In this document: in pieces, positions 21,801 through 32,900 of the stretch
Layout: each line of letters opens with the position of its first letter
How positions within the stretch are numbered: the stretch's first letter is position 1
Made by a program: the position numbers and the translations under genes
Assembly (NCBI RefSeq): GCF_028583425.1
Contig: NC_072797.1
Span: 22,354,001 to 22,418,000 of the forward strand
Length of the DNA stretch: 64,000 nt
Direction: 5' to 3'
Origin: Eublepharis macularius
Lineage: Eukaryota > Chordata > Lepidosauria > Squamata > Eublepharidae
Notes under the pieces: model-generated
Databases searched by the model: none
Seen by the model: only the letters and a program-made list of their open reading frames with translations
What the model was told of the DNA's origin: nothing

Positions 21801-22882
21801 TAACGCTCGTGGTCTTAGTCACCACTGATCCAGTCGCTGGAGACCGACAACGGCGAATTCATGCTGTTGTATGGTACAATTACAAAGAAGCCCACCAACA
21901 GAACCATCTCACTGGACAGACTCGTTGTAAAATCCTTAGGCTTGCTGAGCCTGGATTCAGTGCATCATGCACATAATGTGCTGGCATGAGGCTGAACGGG
22001 CACATCACCAGCTGTAAAAGCAAAGAAGTCCTCCAGCGCAGGTCTGCTTTCCTAAGGCTAGTTTGAACCCAGCTCCAACCAAGACAAGAGTGGATGACAC
22101 AAAGGACGTCTTTCCATCACAGCTAATAGGGTGGAAGGTGAAGGCAGGAGACTGTGGGGACAGAATGCACTTCTTATTCCTTCCCCAAGATGTCACCAGG
22201 AAGCATCAGCTGCTCATACTTCCACAATGTCTACCCTCTTAACAGCATCCCACGGTTTGTCTAAGTTGAGCTCAGCAGCCCCGTTCTTTCTCCTCCCACC
22301 CTGACCTCAAACACCTCACTTTCTGGCCCTCCAAAGAACCTCTCCATCCAGAGACAACCCCTCACAGGCTCACAGGCCTTTGCTCTTCTGCTTCGCCAAG
22401 GACCGAACCTCCCATTTTCCAGCTCTCTCTCAAGCTCCTACTTGGAACAACTGTAAGTAGCGACAAATAGCCCTGGCCCCTCTGCTCATCCATAACTTAT
22501 CCTCCCTTCCTGAAATTACCAACAACCGATCCACTTCCATGCTACCAAAGTGGACCCAAAGTGGTGGCAGCAATAAAGCCGCATTTCCACTGGATGGATA
22601 ACTACCTGTTCTATATGATGGCCGAATAGGCTTCCTGTGTTTCTAGTATCAACGCATCCTCCCACTGAAGCCGATGGCCTTTCCCTGCAAAAGGTCCTGC
22701 TCTCTACTGAGTTCTCACCTGCTGTATAGTTTATCGCTACACCAGCACTTTCTTGCTCCGTTTTTCGTTCTTAAAAAAAAAAGATTCTTGCCTTCCTCTC
22801 AGAAAATTTTCATTCAAAAATCACTAGTCCAGATAGTTTGTTAAAAAAAAAATGTGTGTATGTGTGAGTTTGTGTCAGGCAG
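21801..22882. other. Convergent 3' region between TTC23L and RAD1
   Basis: This stretch holds the presumed TTC23L 3' UTR and the RAD1 3' UTR. I saw no open frame with family resemblance and no clear interspersed repeat. An A-rich tract near 22770 and a TG-rich tract near 22850-22875 are the only compositional features. Confidence 0.5.
22572..22577 (+). terminator. TTC23L: Candidate poly(A) signal of TTC23L
   Basis: AATAAA lies about 770 bases after the proposed TTC23L stop and about 300 bases before the end of the convergent RAD1 coding region. No other AATAAA was seen in 21801-22882. Confidence 0.5.
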
Positions 22883-25800
22883 CTACATTTCTGCTTCGGT
22901 AACATCTTCATCTGGGCAACAGTAATACTCCACAAAGCAGATCTGTCCATCTTCGTTCCGGATCATGTACTGCAGCGACAAGAAACCTCTGTTATCTGTC
23001 CGAATAGATGCTTTGCAAGACAGCGCGAGTGCTTTGGTTGATGGCTTCAGTAATGAGATCTTGTATCTGTAAATGAAATTGGTTATGTTGGGTTAAACAA
23101 GGCCTAACAGCATATTCTCTGTTGCTGGACTCACCCCCTACATAGCAACACAGGGAGTTCAGTTTTAATTGGTAAAATAATGGGGGCGGGAGAAGTAGGG
23201 GAGGTCTCTTCTCCTGGTGTAGCTCCGTGCCAAATGGGGGCTGTGAGCATGTGCAATTTCCCCTTTTCAGAGGGATGCAAATCTGTGATCACTGTCACAT
23301 CTGTTTGTATCCTAACATGACTTTTCTAGCAACTTAGGAGGTTTGGTCAGTTTGGTGTAGTGGTTAAGACAGAGCGGCAGGATTCTCATCTGGAGAACTG
23401 GGTTTGATTCCCCACTCCTCCACTTGAAGCCAGCTGGGTGACCTTGGGTCAGTCACAGCTCTCTCAGAGCTCTCAGTGCCACCCACCTCACAGGGTGATT
23501 GTTGTGAGGATAATAATAACACACTTTGTAAACTGCTCTGAGCGTGGCATTAAATTGTCCAGAATATATAAATAGAATGATGATGTTGTTGTTATTAGTA
23601 AACCACAATTGAACAATGCAGGCAATAGTAAGGATGGGACCAAATGGCTATTGTGCTACTATAAAGGTATAAAGAATACTATAAAGGTATTCTGACCGCT
23701 CACGCTGACCTGTTTGTCTGGGTCTGATTGCAGTTAAAAGCTTCTATGAGATCAGAGTCTTTGGGGTAGTCAAAATGAGCACTTCCTGCATTTCCAAAAG
23801 TGGACAATCTGAAAAAAGGAAGAAAAAAATCATAAAGAATGCATTAACTCTGCAAACTGCTTTGTACTAAAATGGTAAACCCCCCACAAATTGTGGACTA
23901 GCAAATTAAAACTGTGGTGCTATGTGCATTTACTTGGAAGTAAACCCCACTGAACTCTAGGATGGGTAATGTAGGCTCATGCCAAAGGGATGCAATCCTA
24001 AAACACAAACTACCAGCCAATAAGTTCCACTCAATCCAGTGAGATGTGTTTTTAATATATTTGCTTAGCATTGTGTTGAATGAACTTTAGACATGATGCT
24101 ATTCATTCCTGCTCAAGGGCTCGGAAGCTTGAGGAAAACACACACACAATGATTCAATCCAGTTTCAGAGTATAAAGGATGCTCAGACATGTGTAGTTGT
24201 AACATAACTTTAGTAGAATGCATGTTATGTATATCTGCTGGTGTCAGATCTGCTGGAGAAACAGTTTGGTGGGTGGGTGTATTATCAGCTAGCTCTTCCT
24301 TGCTGGTAGGAGGATTTCAAACAGACAGCAAGACACCACCTCAGTCAGGCAAGAGGAAGTTAACAATTCAGAAACACACTTTCTATAATAGCAGTATAGA
24401 TAAGAGAGCAAATAATGTGCACACGAAACCAAATGGTAAACGTATTGCAGCGTTTGTCACTGTAATGTCCAAAGTCACCCTAAGATCACATTATTTATTT
24501 ACTCTGAAACAGTCCTAATGACTACTCCAAAGAAAAGGTGCTGCCCTCAGACTCACAGAAGTTAAATGGGGAACTCAATGAACAGCCATGTTCATGGAGA
24601 CGGGGGACTTGAATACAGTCCTCCCCAGGCCCCAGCTGAGTTCTCTATCCACTGATGCGGCAGAAGAAGGCTGGAGCTACAAATCAAATCACTGGGCGAT
24701 CTTACTCAAGACTGTCTGCCCTGACTGGTTGTAGCTCATCAAGGCAGACTGGTTTTCCCACTGATGTGGCTTTTGAGAGCCTTTTAGATTACAGGGACAT
24801 TCCGTGTACAAAGCTGCTTTGGATGCTAAACGTCAAGGGTGCACAGAAGATCACTCAGAAGTGATTAATCACTCTCCAAGCAACTAAAAGCAGTGCTTTG
24901 CCCCTCCCCCAGAGCTGCTGTAATCACTTTCTCATCCTTCCATTTAAATATTTATATTTAAATGTATATACTGCCCTTCAGGACATGTTAACACCCACTC
25001 AAAGCGGTTTACAAAGTGTGTTATTATTATCCTCAGGACAATCACCCTGTGAGGTGGGTGGGTCTGAGAGAGCTCTGGAAGAGCTGTGACTGACCCAAGG
25101 TCACCCAGCTGGCTTCAAGTGGAGGAGTGGGGAACCAAACCTAGCTCTCCAGATTAGAGTCCTGCAGCTCTTAACCACTACACCAAACTGGCAGCAGCTT
25201 CTCACCTCATTCACACTCACCTGAAGGCTAATGAGGCACATGCTCTCACACACCTTTGCTCTGTACAGGAAAGGAGTGAGCTCATCAAAGCTGCTGTTTG
25301 CTTCTTCCAGGAAAAACATTAGAGGTAACCATATATTTTTGCCCTGCGGGGCAATTTTCAGTTTGGGATGAAGGAGGTGTTTTGCTTTGGGAAAGCTCCA
25401 GAGAAAATGTTTCCCCGTACGAGCACCACAGACCTTGTGTGAAATGCTGTAATTTTTGAGCCAGTTATCACTGCTTGAGGCTTCACCCACAGAGCTGTTA
25501 TTCTATGACTGGTAACTTTCAAGACTATTTCAAAAAAATAAGCAGTTCCCTAAAACACAAAATCTGCCCTCCCTTGCTATACATATACTAGAATAAGGCA
25601 GGGGTATAATTAATCAATTTAGACAACAACACTGATTTGCGGACCCACCTTTAGGACAAATCAATTTACGCTTAAAACTTGCACTAATTATTCTATACCT
25701 TATTAAAATATTACTAACCATGATTACCAGAATTGGGGGGGGGGGGGTTATCCAATACCTAAAATAAGGCTTGTCTGGAGACATTGTAATCTGTAGTGCC

Positions 25801-28267
25801 TCGCTGGTCATATCTAGTTCAGAAAATGCCTCCCTCAGCCCTTCCGATTTCAGGATAATTTTGTTCACAACATTCGTGCTGCAGAAATCAAAATCGAGTA
25901 TCTCTTCAGGCTCTTGAGTGTTGATTTTACACACAGTTACCACACCCCCTTCCTCCAGGAAGAGGGTCAAGGGATAACCGTATCCCTGGTAGCACATCCG
26001 AAGGGCGGTCTGAGTTCCTGAAACAGGAACAGAAAGTTAGAAAGCATCGTCTACAATGCTGCAGTTCTAAGATTCTCAGGAGCTATTTCTTGACCAACCA
26101 ATTTATACAGTGCCAAGAAGTTTGTAGTGAAGATATATATATAAAATGCACTAATGAAAGAGGCAGTTCCAACCCCATTGTTCTCTGGCCATTGAAGATC
26201 CATCTGACCTTTTCTGTAAGAAGAGACAGGCTTCGGCACACAGTGGCGTCTCCGTTCTATTCTGGTAACACACACAGTTAGGCAGTACCTGGCAAGGAGC
26301 TTGTACCGAAGATAGTCAAGCAGTCTAAAAGAACAGACAGATTGATTCTGAACGTCACGGATTCCTCCTGCACCGCAAATTCTTGGAAAATTCCTGCCTG
26401 TACATTTGAAAGACAGAAAACAGAAGCTGAAAAACTATGAGGCAACAGTGCTAGTACAGAACTACAATTCCCAACATTCATTGGAAGGGACGCCATGACC
26501 GTTAAACTGGTGATGTAGATCAGTCCTTAGAACCGAAGACTACAAATCCGTTAAACATACTGATTGGGAAGTAACTGCCACAGAGCTAAGTGGGGTTTGC
26601 TCCTAAGAAGGCTAACATAGGGCTAAACTACAGGTCAGTTTGATAGGACAAAGGTGAAGGAACAGAGCAGTTCTGTCTACTCAGAAGTAAGCCCCATGTT
26701 ATTCAATAGGGCTTATCTCCAGGAAAGTATCCTTAGGCCTGCAGCCTAAGAGCTTTACAGAAAGGATTAGCGAGGATCAGGTGGAGACTTTTAGAAGAAG
26801 GAACAGAAGCAGCAAGGCTATGACAGTGAAGTCAACTTTCCATTTCTTGGCACTGTAGTATTTGGTACCAGCATTTGCTTCTTTTACCGTAACTCTGTAC
26901 AATACATTGAGTGTAATCTCCCCCCGTCCATCACATGGGCGAATAGTGCCACCAGCACCCCCCCTTTGGCAGAAGGTGAGAGAACAGAGGAAGGGAACCT
27001 CTCCCAAACAGCGCTTTATGCTTGAGCAAAGGGGCTTCAAGAAAGGGTGACTACGGGGCAGACTGTCCCCCTTCCTCCCCCCAACCACTGATTGTAAGGG
27101 GCAGGGGAGAGAGAAATCACTGACATTAAAGACGGACATGTATCAAACGTCAGGCACAGCCCACTGGCTCACCATCTCACACACCTCCTGCTTTAGCAGA
27201 AACGCTATTGAAGTGTTTGCAGTACTTTGATTTATTTTCCACCAGGGGGAGGTGTAGTAATCAGTGTGAAGAAAGACAGCATGGTGCAGTGGTTACAGTG
27301 TATGATCTGGGAGAGTTGCTCTAACATGGAAGCTTGCTGGGTGACCTTGGGCCAGTTACACAACCTATCCTACACATGAAGTTGCCTTACACTGACAAAG
27401 TCCATTGGTCTATAAAGATTAGTATCGTCTACTCTGACTAGCAGTGGCTCTCCGGGGTCTCAAGCAAACGTTTTCCCCATCACCTCCTATCTATTGCTTT
27501 TAACTGGAGATGCTTGGGATTGAACCTGGGACCTTCTGTATGCAAAGCAGAGGCTCTCCCACAAAGCCATGGACCCTTCCCTGCCACAACCTACCTCACA
27601 AGGTTATTATGAAAGCAAACAGAAAAAGGGAGAATGTTGTAAGCCACCAATGGTCCCAATGGAGGGAGAAAAGTGGGGTGTAAATGATGTAAATAAATAA
27701 CCAAGTGGCAGCCCATCAAAGCAACCAGAAATGAAAGTGGCAATGGCTGGAAGACAAGAAAGGCAAAGGAGCATGCCATGCACAGCATTTTATTGTTGAA
27801 CTTTCCTTTTTTTTTTTTTTGCAGGCACTGGATGCATCCAACCAAGGTTTCTGCTTCCAAATAAGGGAGGAAGTGGGGAGGGCCTTTCTTGACCATACAC
27901 ACAAAAGCCATGTGATCAGAGGCTGTACTATGGAGAGGAATGGGTCCAGAATCCAGATTGAGTTTAAAAAGCTGGATGAATCCGACTTCATTTCCTCTTA
28001 CAGAAACTGATTTCAACTAAAAGAAATACATTTCTTTGTCCAATGAAGAGAATGAACATATTACCCTCTAACCTGAATAAAAGCGTTTGCCTGAAGACAC
28101 TTTGAATTTTCCACCGTCACCTTGAGTCCATTCGTAGTTGCGAAACAAGTAGCATGGTCCTTAAAATGGATGGCTTTCAGGATATTCGAGAGATTTCGGA
28201 CATTGTCAAGATTGGCAGCCAAGACGTATTGCTCTTCTCCAGTTTCTGCTTGGGTAGAGAGAGGCAT
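22883..28267 (-). CDS. RAD1: RAD1 checkpoint clamp component (9-1-1 complex), complete CDS
   Basis: Five coding exons on the minus strand, 5' to 3': 28267-28073, 26397-26289, 26017-25759, 23808-23710, 23066-22883 (stop TAG at 22885-22883). They sum to 846 nt, 281 aa, against 282 in human RAD1. All junctions are GT-AG and keep frame. Recognisable stretches include LDNVRNLSNILKAIHF in exon 1, AGIFQEFAVQEESVTFRINL in exon 2, MCYQGYGYPL and SPDKPYFR in exon 3, and CFVEYYCCPDE at the C-terminus. RAD1 forms the PCNA-like RAD9-RAD1-HUS1 ring loaded at damaged DNA to activate ATR signalling in the nucleus. The ATG opens the conserved N-terminus MPLST; an acceptor at about 28302 implies the first coding exon begins with a short 5' UTR from 28301. 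Introns contain tRNA-derived SINEs. Confidence 0.97.
23345..23600 (+). mobile_element. tRNA-derived SINE, young family
   Basis: Head TCAGTTTGGTGTAGTGGTTA to tail TATATAAATAGAATGATG, in a RAD1 intron (antisense to RAD1). Confidence 0.8.
24948..25193 (-). mobile_element. tRNA-derived SINE, young family
   Basis: The tail starts with CTGCCCTTCAGGAC on plus; the head ends CACTACACCAAACTGGC. Sense relative to RAD1. Confidence 0.8.
27365..27590 (-). mobile_element. tRNA-derived SINE, second family
   Basis: ACACATGAAGTTGCCTTACA at the left, TGGGATTGAACCTGGGACC near the right: the second family reversed. A plus-strand older SINE head (27270-27360) abuts it. Confidence 0.75.
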
Positions 28268-29532
28268 GGCTTCGCAGACCTCCGTCCCCCCGCACTTCCT
28301 CCTACAATGGCAGAAAGAAAGGAGTCTAGCAAGTGCTAAAGGAGACCCATAGAGGTTTAAAATGGAAATGTCATGTATTAATGCATTTGAAGAAGACAGA
28401 AGCAAGCAGGTTTGGTATTCCCTCTCATAAAGATGTAGCTTTAAGGAAGGAAGGGGAAATGTTGAGGGATTTTCTTGTAAGTGCAAAGCTTCAGTTTCCA
28501 ATCCCCTATAAGTGTAATTGTCTGACAAGGCCATGATAGAAGTGAGTCTTGCCTGCCCTGTTCTCAGTGCCCGTTCACTCACAGGACGGACTGCTACAGA
28601 CAAGCTAACATGGTTGCCCATCTTGATCTTTCACCCATATTCATACTTCCACTCTCCTTTAGAAATTACGTTGTAGGGAAAGGTGAAGGGACAGGGAGGT
28701 GTGTTGAGTTAACAACAGACATGACTGCAAGAAAACCTTGGATGTTGTAGCCTTATTTCTTATTATCGCTCTTACCAGCTCACTAGTTTTCCAGAGGACA
28801 ACAAGAGGTGCCAAAGGAGAGTTAACTGTCAGCCTTTTATAATTTATGTGACCTGCCAACTTTTAGAAATTACTGCTAACTCTTCAGAATTTTACTGACT
28901 CAACCTTGTCTGTTTTGTGTAGACTATCTTGCTAGTGTAAACAATTTTCACTTTGATTCTGGGTATAAAAAGATATGTGTGGGTGCTATTGACTTTGGCT
29001 AAAGTGCATCAGTTTATTCAAATGTTTTCCCCAATAAACTTTTATTGCCAATTATTATCTGCTTGGTTTAATTTAGAGGCTAAAGTCTTGGAAGGGGACT
29101 GGACACCCAAAATTCGGATTTTGTGGGAGAATTCCCCTCACAGAAAACTAAGAACACCATGACAGAAATTCAGCAGGGGCACCTACTCTAAGGGTGGGAA
29201 CAGCTGCACTGGTTGAACTTCCACCTGCCATCAAAGTCGTCCAAGCTGTAGCTCTAAAAACTCACCGAAGAAGGGGGAACGCTTCAGCCCATCCAAAGCA
29301 GCTACAAGAACTACCCTACAGCTTCATGAGTTATCACAACAGCCATGAATACCCCTGTCCTTCACAGAGTGGTACACAAATGGATAAAAAAAGAAAAGCT
29401 TCCGTTGGCCACGGGACCCGGGGGGGGGGTCACCGTCCCAGGGCATCTCTAGGGAGTGCAGCATTTGCCACCAGCTCTATTACCGCATCATTTTTAGCAT
29501 GGAAGCGCCCGTAAGAACTTCATTTGGGATTT

Positions 29533-29698
29533 TAGGTTGTCGGGAGTGTGGAGTTTGGGGAGGGAAGGGACCTTCGTGGGGTATAATAGCGCCCACCCTC
29601 TAAACCCGTCGTTTTCTCCAGGTAAACTGATTGCTGTGGCCTGGAGATCAGTTGTAATTCCGGGAGATCTCCAGGCCCCACCTGGAGGCTGGCAACCC
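29533..29698 (+). mobile_element. Mariner-like MITE, copy 4, 5' truncated
   Basis: GGAGTTTGGGGAGGGAAGGG through CACCTGGAGGCTGGCAACCC matches the family. It lies just outside the RAD1/BRIX1 promoter. Confidence 0.6.
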
Positions 29699-29743
29699 AG
29701 TGCCTTATCGATAGAGTCGTTCGGCTAGATCGGTATTTCCTAC

Positions 29744-29992
29744 CTGCTCTTTTTGCCCCGTACCCTTCCAAGCAACGCTTCCGGTTTTGAATTGATCTGA
29801 TTTTTCCCGCTGCCGTTTTTCCTGCGAGAGCTTCGCCATAGATACGGAAAGCCGGAAGTTTTGGGCTTCTAGTTGTCTATGGTTTAGCCCTCCGCAGGCG
29901 CTTCCGGGAATCACCATAGAGAAGGCAGCTTGCCAGAGAGGCTTCCGCCCCGAGAGGGAAGGCGGTGCTGTTGCCGGTGTCGTGCGCGCAAG
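29744..29992. promoter_or_regulatory. Probable bidirectional RAD1/BRIX1 promoter
   Basis: The segment is GC-rich and CpG-containing, with no TATA box near the BRIX1 start. ETS-type CTTCCGG/CCGGAAG cores are seen at 29778-29784, 29852-29858 and 29901-29907. AAGATGGCGGC at 29990-30000 is a YY1 site that spans the BRIX1 ATG. On the minus strand GAGCAG followed by GTAGGAA at about 29744 would serve as donor of a non-coding RAD1 first exon, joining the acceptor near 28302. Divergent promoter use is inferred from gene orientation and these motifs. Confidence 0.6.
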
Positions 29993-32900
29993 ATGGCGGC
30001 GGCCAAGAGGCAGCGTGGAGCCGGGCCGGGCCCCAAGAAGAAACGCGCCAAGAGGGATACGAGGGCGGGGGAAGGGAAAGAGCCGTCTTCGGCAGCCGAG
30101 GCGGGGTCTGAGGAGCACCGCGTTCCGCCGCCTGTCTCGCAGGTGAGGCCCAGCTACTGCGTTTGGCTCAGGAATGAGGAAAGAGTGTGTCTGAGCGTGT
30201 GCAGAGGGCGCCTCTTATAAGACGAGCGAGCGGGGCTGGTCTTAGTCGGCTTTGTATTTTGATGAAGTATTTCTCTTGTCTAGTGAAGGTCGGAGAATAG
30301 GGTTGCCAGCTTTGGTTTAGGAAATTCTTGGATTTTGGGGGGTTAAGCTTGGGTTTGGGGAGGATAGAGACCGCTCTAGGGTATAATGCTATATCCCCTC
30401 CCCCATCCAAAGCAGCCGTTTTCTCCAGGGGAACTGATCTCTGGAGATCAGCTGTAATTTCAGGTGATTTCCAACCCCGCCTGGAGGTTGGCAACCCTAC
30501 TTTGTATCCTTTTTTTGCGTTTTTCTTTCGCCAGGGCCTGAGAAACACGTAAATAGCTCAGGTAGCAATGCTGATCTTTTAATAACAACAACAACAACAA
30601 CATTCAATTTATATTCCGCCTTTCAGGATGACTTAACATCCACTCAGAGCGGTTTACAAAGTATGCCATTATTATTCCCACAACAAAACATCCTGTAAGG
30701 TGGGTGGGGCTGAGAGAGCTCCAGAGAACTGTGACTAGCCCAAGGTCACCCAGCCGGCTTCGTGGAGGAGTGGGGAATCAAACCCGGCTCTCCAGATTAG
30801 AGTCCCACGCTCTTAACCACTATACCAAACTGGCTCTCATAACATTGTGACTCATAACATTCTGTCCTCCTCCATTTTATTCTCACAACAACCCTGTCAG
30901 GTTGGTTAGGCTAGAAATTTGTGATTGGCCCAGTCATACAGCAAGCTACCATGGCAGAGTGGAGTTTCAAACTGAGGTCTCCTAGATCCATGTCCAACAT
31001 TTTAACCACCACATCATGCCAGCTCTTTTGTATCAATTACAGGGGTTTCTTTGGGTGAAAGAACTGAAGGGTCATGCACCTGATAGTTAGAATTTGTTTT
31101 TGTACAGTAGTAAATGCTTGATTGGTTTTCTTTTTCAAAATTAAAAGGGTTTATTTATGGAACTTTTCTGTTGTGCTGCTATTTTATTAGAACTTGCAGT
31201 TGTTGAGTTATTTACAGTTTAACTGTAACCTAGAATTACTCCCTTCTGAATCTGTTAAAGCCAATGGGCTTAAAGGAGGTAACTCTCTTTAGGATGGTGC
31301 TGTTAGTGGCTGACATGGTCTGATTTTCACCCTATTCATATTCAACTATGTATATTTCAGGGCAAATGGAAGAACAAAGAGAGAGTGCTCATTTTTTCTT
31401 CCAGAGGAATAAATTTTAGGACCAGACATCTAATGAAGGACTTGCGAACACTGATGCCCCATTCTAAAGCAGGTAGATTGTGATTTTACTTTTTAAAACT
31501 CCCCTGCATCTTGACATACAATTTTGTCTTAAGTTCCACTTACGTCTGCAAGTCTGCATATTTATAACCATTGGACGTGAGCATATTGCTGACTTCTGTG
31601 CAAACTGGTGTATATTCTGTCCTGCCTTGGTTTCAAAGTAAATATTATGGAAACTATGTAGAGACAGCCAGCCCTGGTCCACCCATATGCTCATACAGTT
31701 CCTGTCTTCAGCTGTTGGGGCTGCCTACACCGAATTGTCTTTAAAAAGCATGCCTGCATAATCTCCTATCCAGCAAGGGAGACGTGCATAGAACCTAGCT
31801 GGATCAGGTGGCAAATTTCAATGGAACTTTTAATAAGAGGAGATGAAATAATTCCATTACAGCATGTTGTTGATTGCTGCAATCTTTAAACAAAGCAGCA
31901 CATGTTTTAGTTCATGTTTACCTCTGTTTTTTCAGACACCAAAATGGACAGGAAGGACAAACTTTTTGTAATCAACGAGGTAATTTATGTCAATTTCTTA
32001 TTTGTTTGGAAAGAGCCTATCTGAGAGAGGCCAAGGGAAGTTTCGATTAAGAGATAAGACATTCAAAAGGCTAGCTATATCTTTATCAGTGTCTATCCAA
32101 CTGTTTTGTCAGAGTTAGTATTTTTAGCCTCCTTTTCCACAACAGTTGGTGAAACTCACAAGTATGTTCCTGGACTGTCTTCAGAATGAGGTGGCTTAAA
32201 AATAACAGCATACATTTTAGTGGGACAGTTACACTTTTACTGAGAACTGCGCTAGGACTTGTCTACAAAATCTATGTCAATTTATTAGAAGTAGTTCAAC
32301 AGAACTGTCTGATCTTCCTGCTGCAGGTAGCTGTTCTCTCTGAAATTCATCTCCTGGGTATTGGTGGCCAGAACAGTGGGGGAAATCCTTACGATTCAAG
32401 CCAATCTGTTTAGAATTTAGAAAAGCAGCCATTTTGTGTGGCAGATATTTATTGAAAGAACATGAAAATGCATGTTTGGAGAATTTCACAGCACATGTTG
32501 AGATGACTGCTGTCACACTGGGGTTTTGCCAATCTGGGTTGGGAGTTGCTGCATTAGGTAAAGGGTAAAGGTAGTCTCCTGTGCAAGCACTGAGTCAGTA
32601 CTGACCCATGGGGGGACGTCATATCACAACGTTTTCTTGGCAGACTTTTTGTTATGGGGTAATTTGCCATTGCCTTCCCCAATCATCTACACTTTACCGC
32701 CAGGAAACTGGGTACTCATTTTACCGACCTAGGAAGGATGGAAGGCTGAGTCAACCTTCAGCCGGCTGTTTGAACCCGGCTTCCGCCAGGATCGAACTTA
32801 GGTCATGAGCAGAGCTTGGACTGCATTAGGTAGCAGACACAAAGGAAGGCTCGCTTGTGATTCCTGAGGGTGAATCAGAGCATTTCAGTTTCAGTAAATT

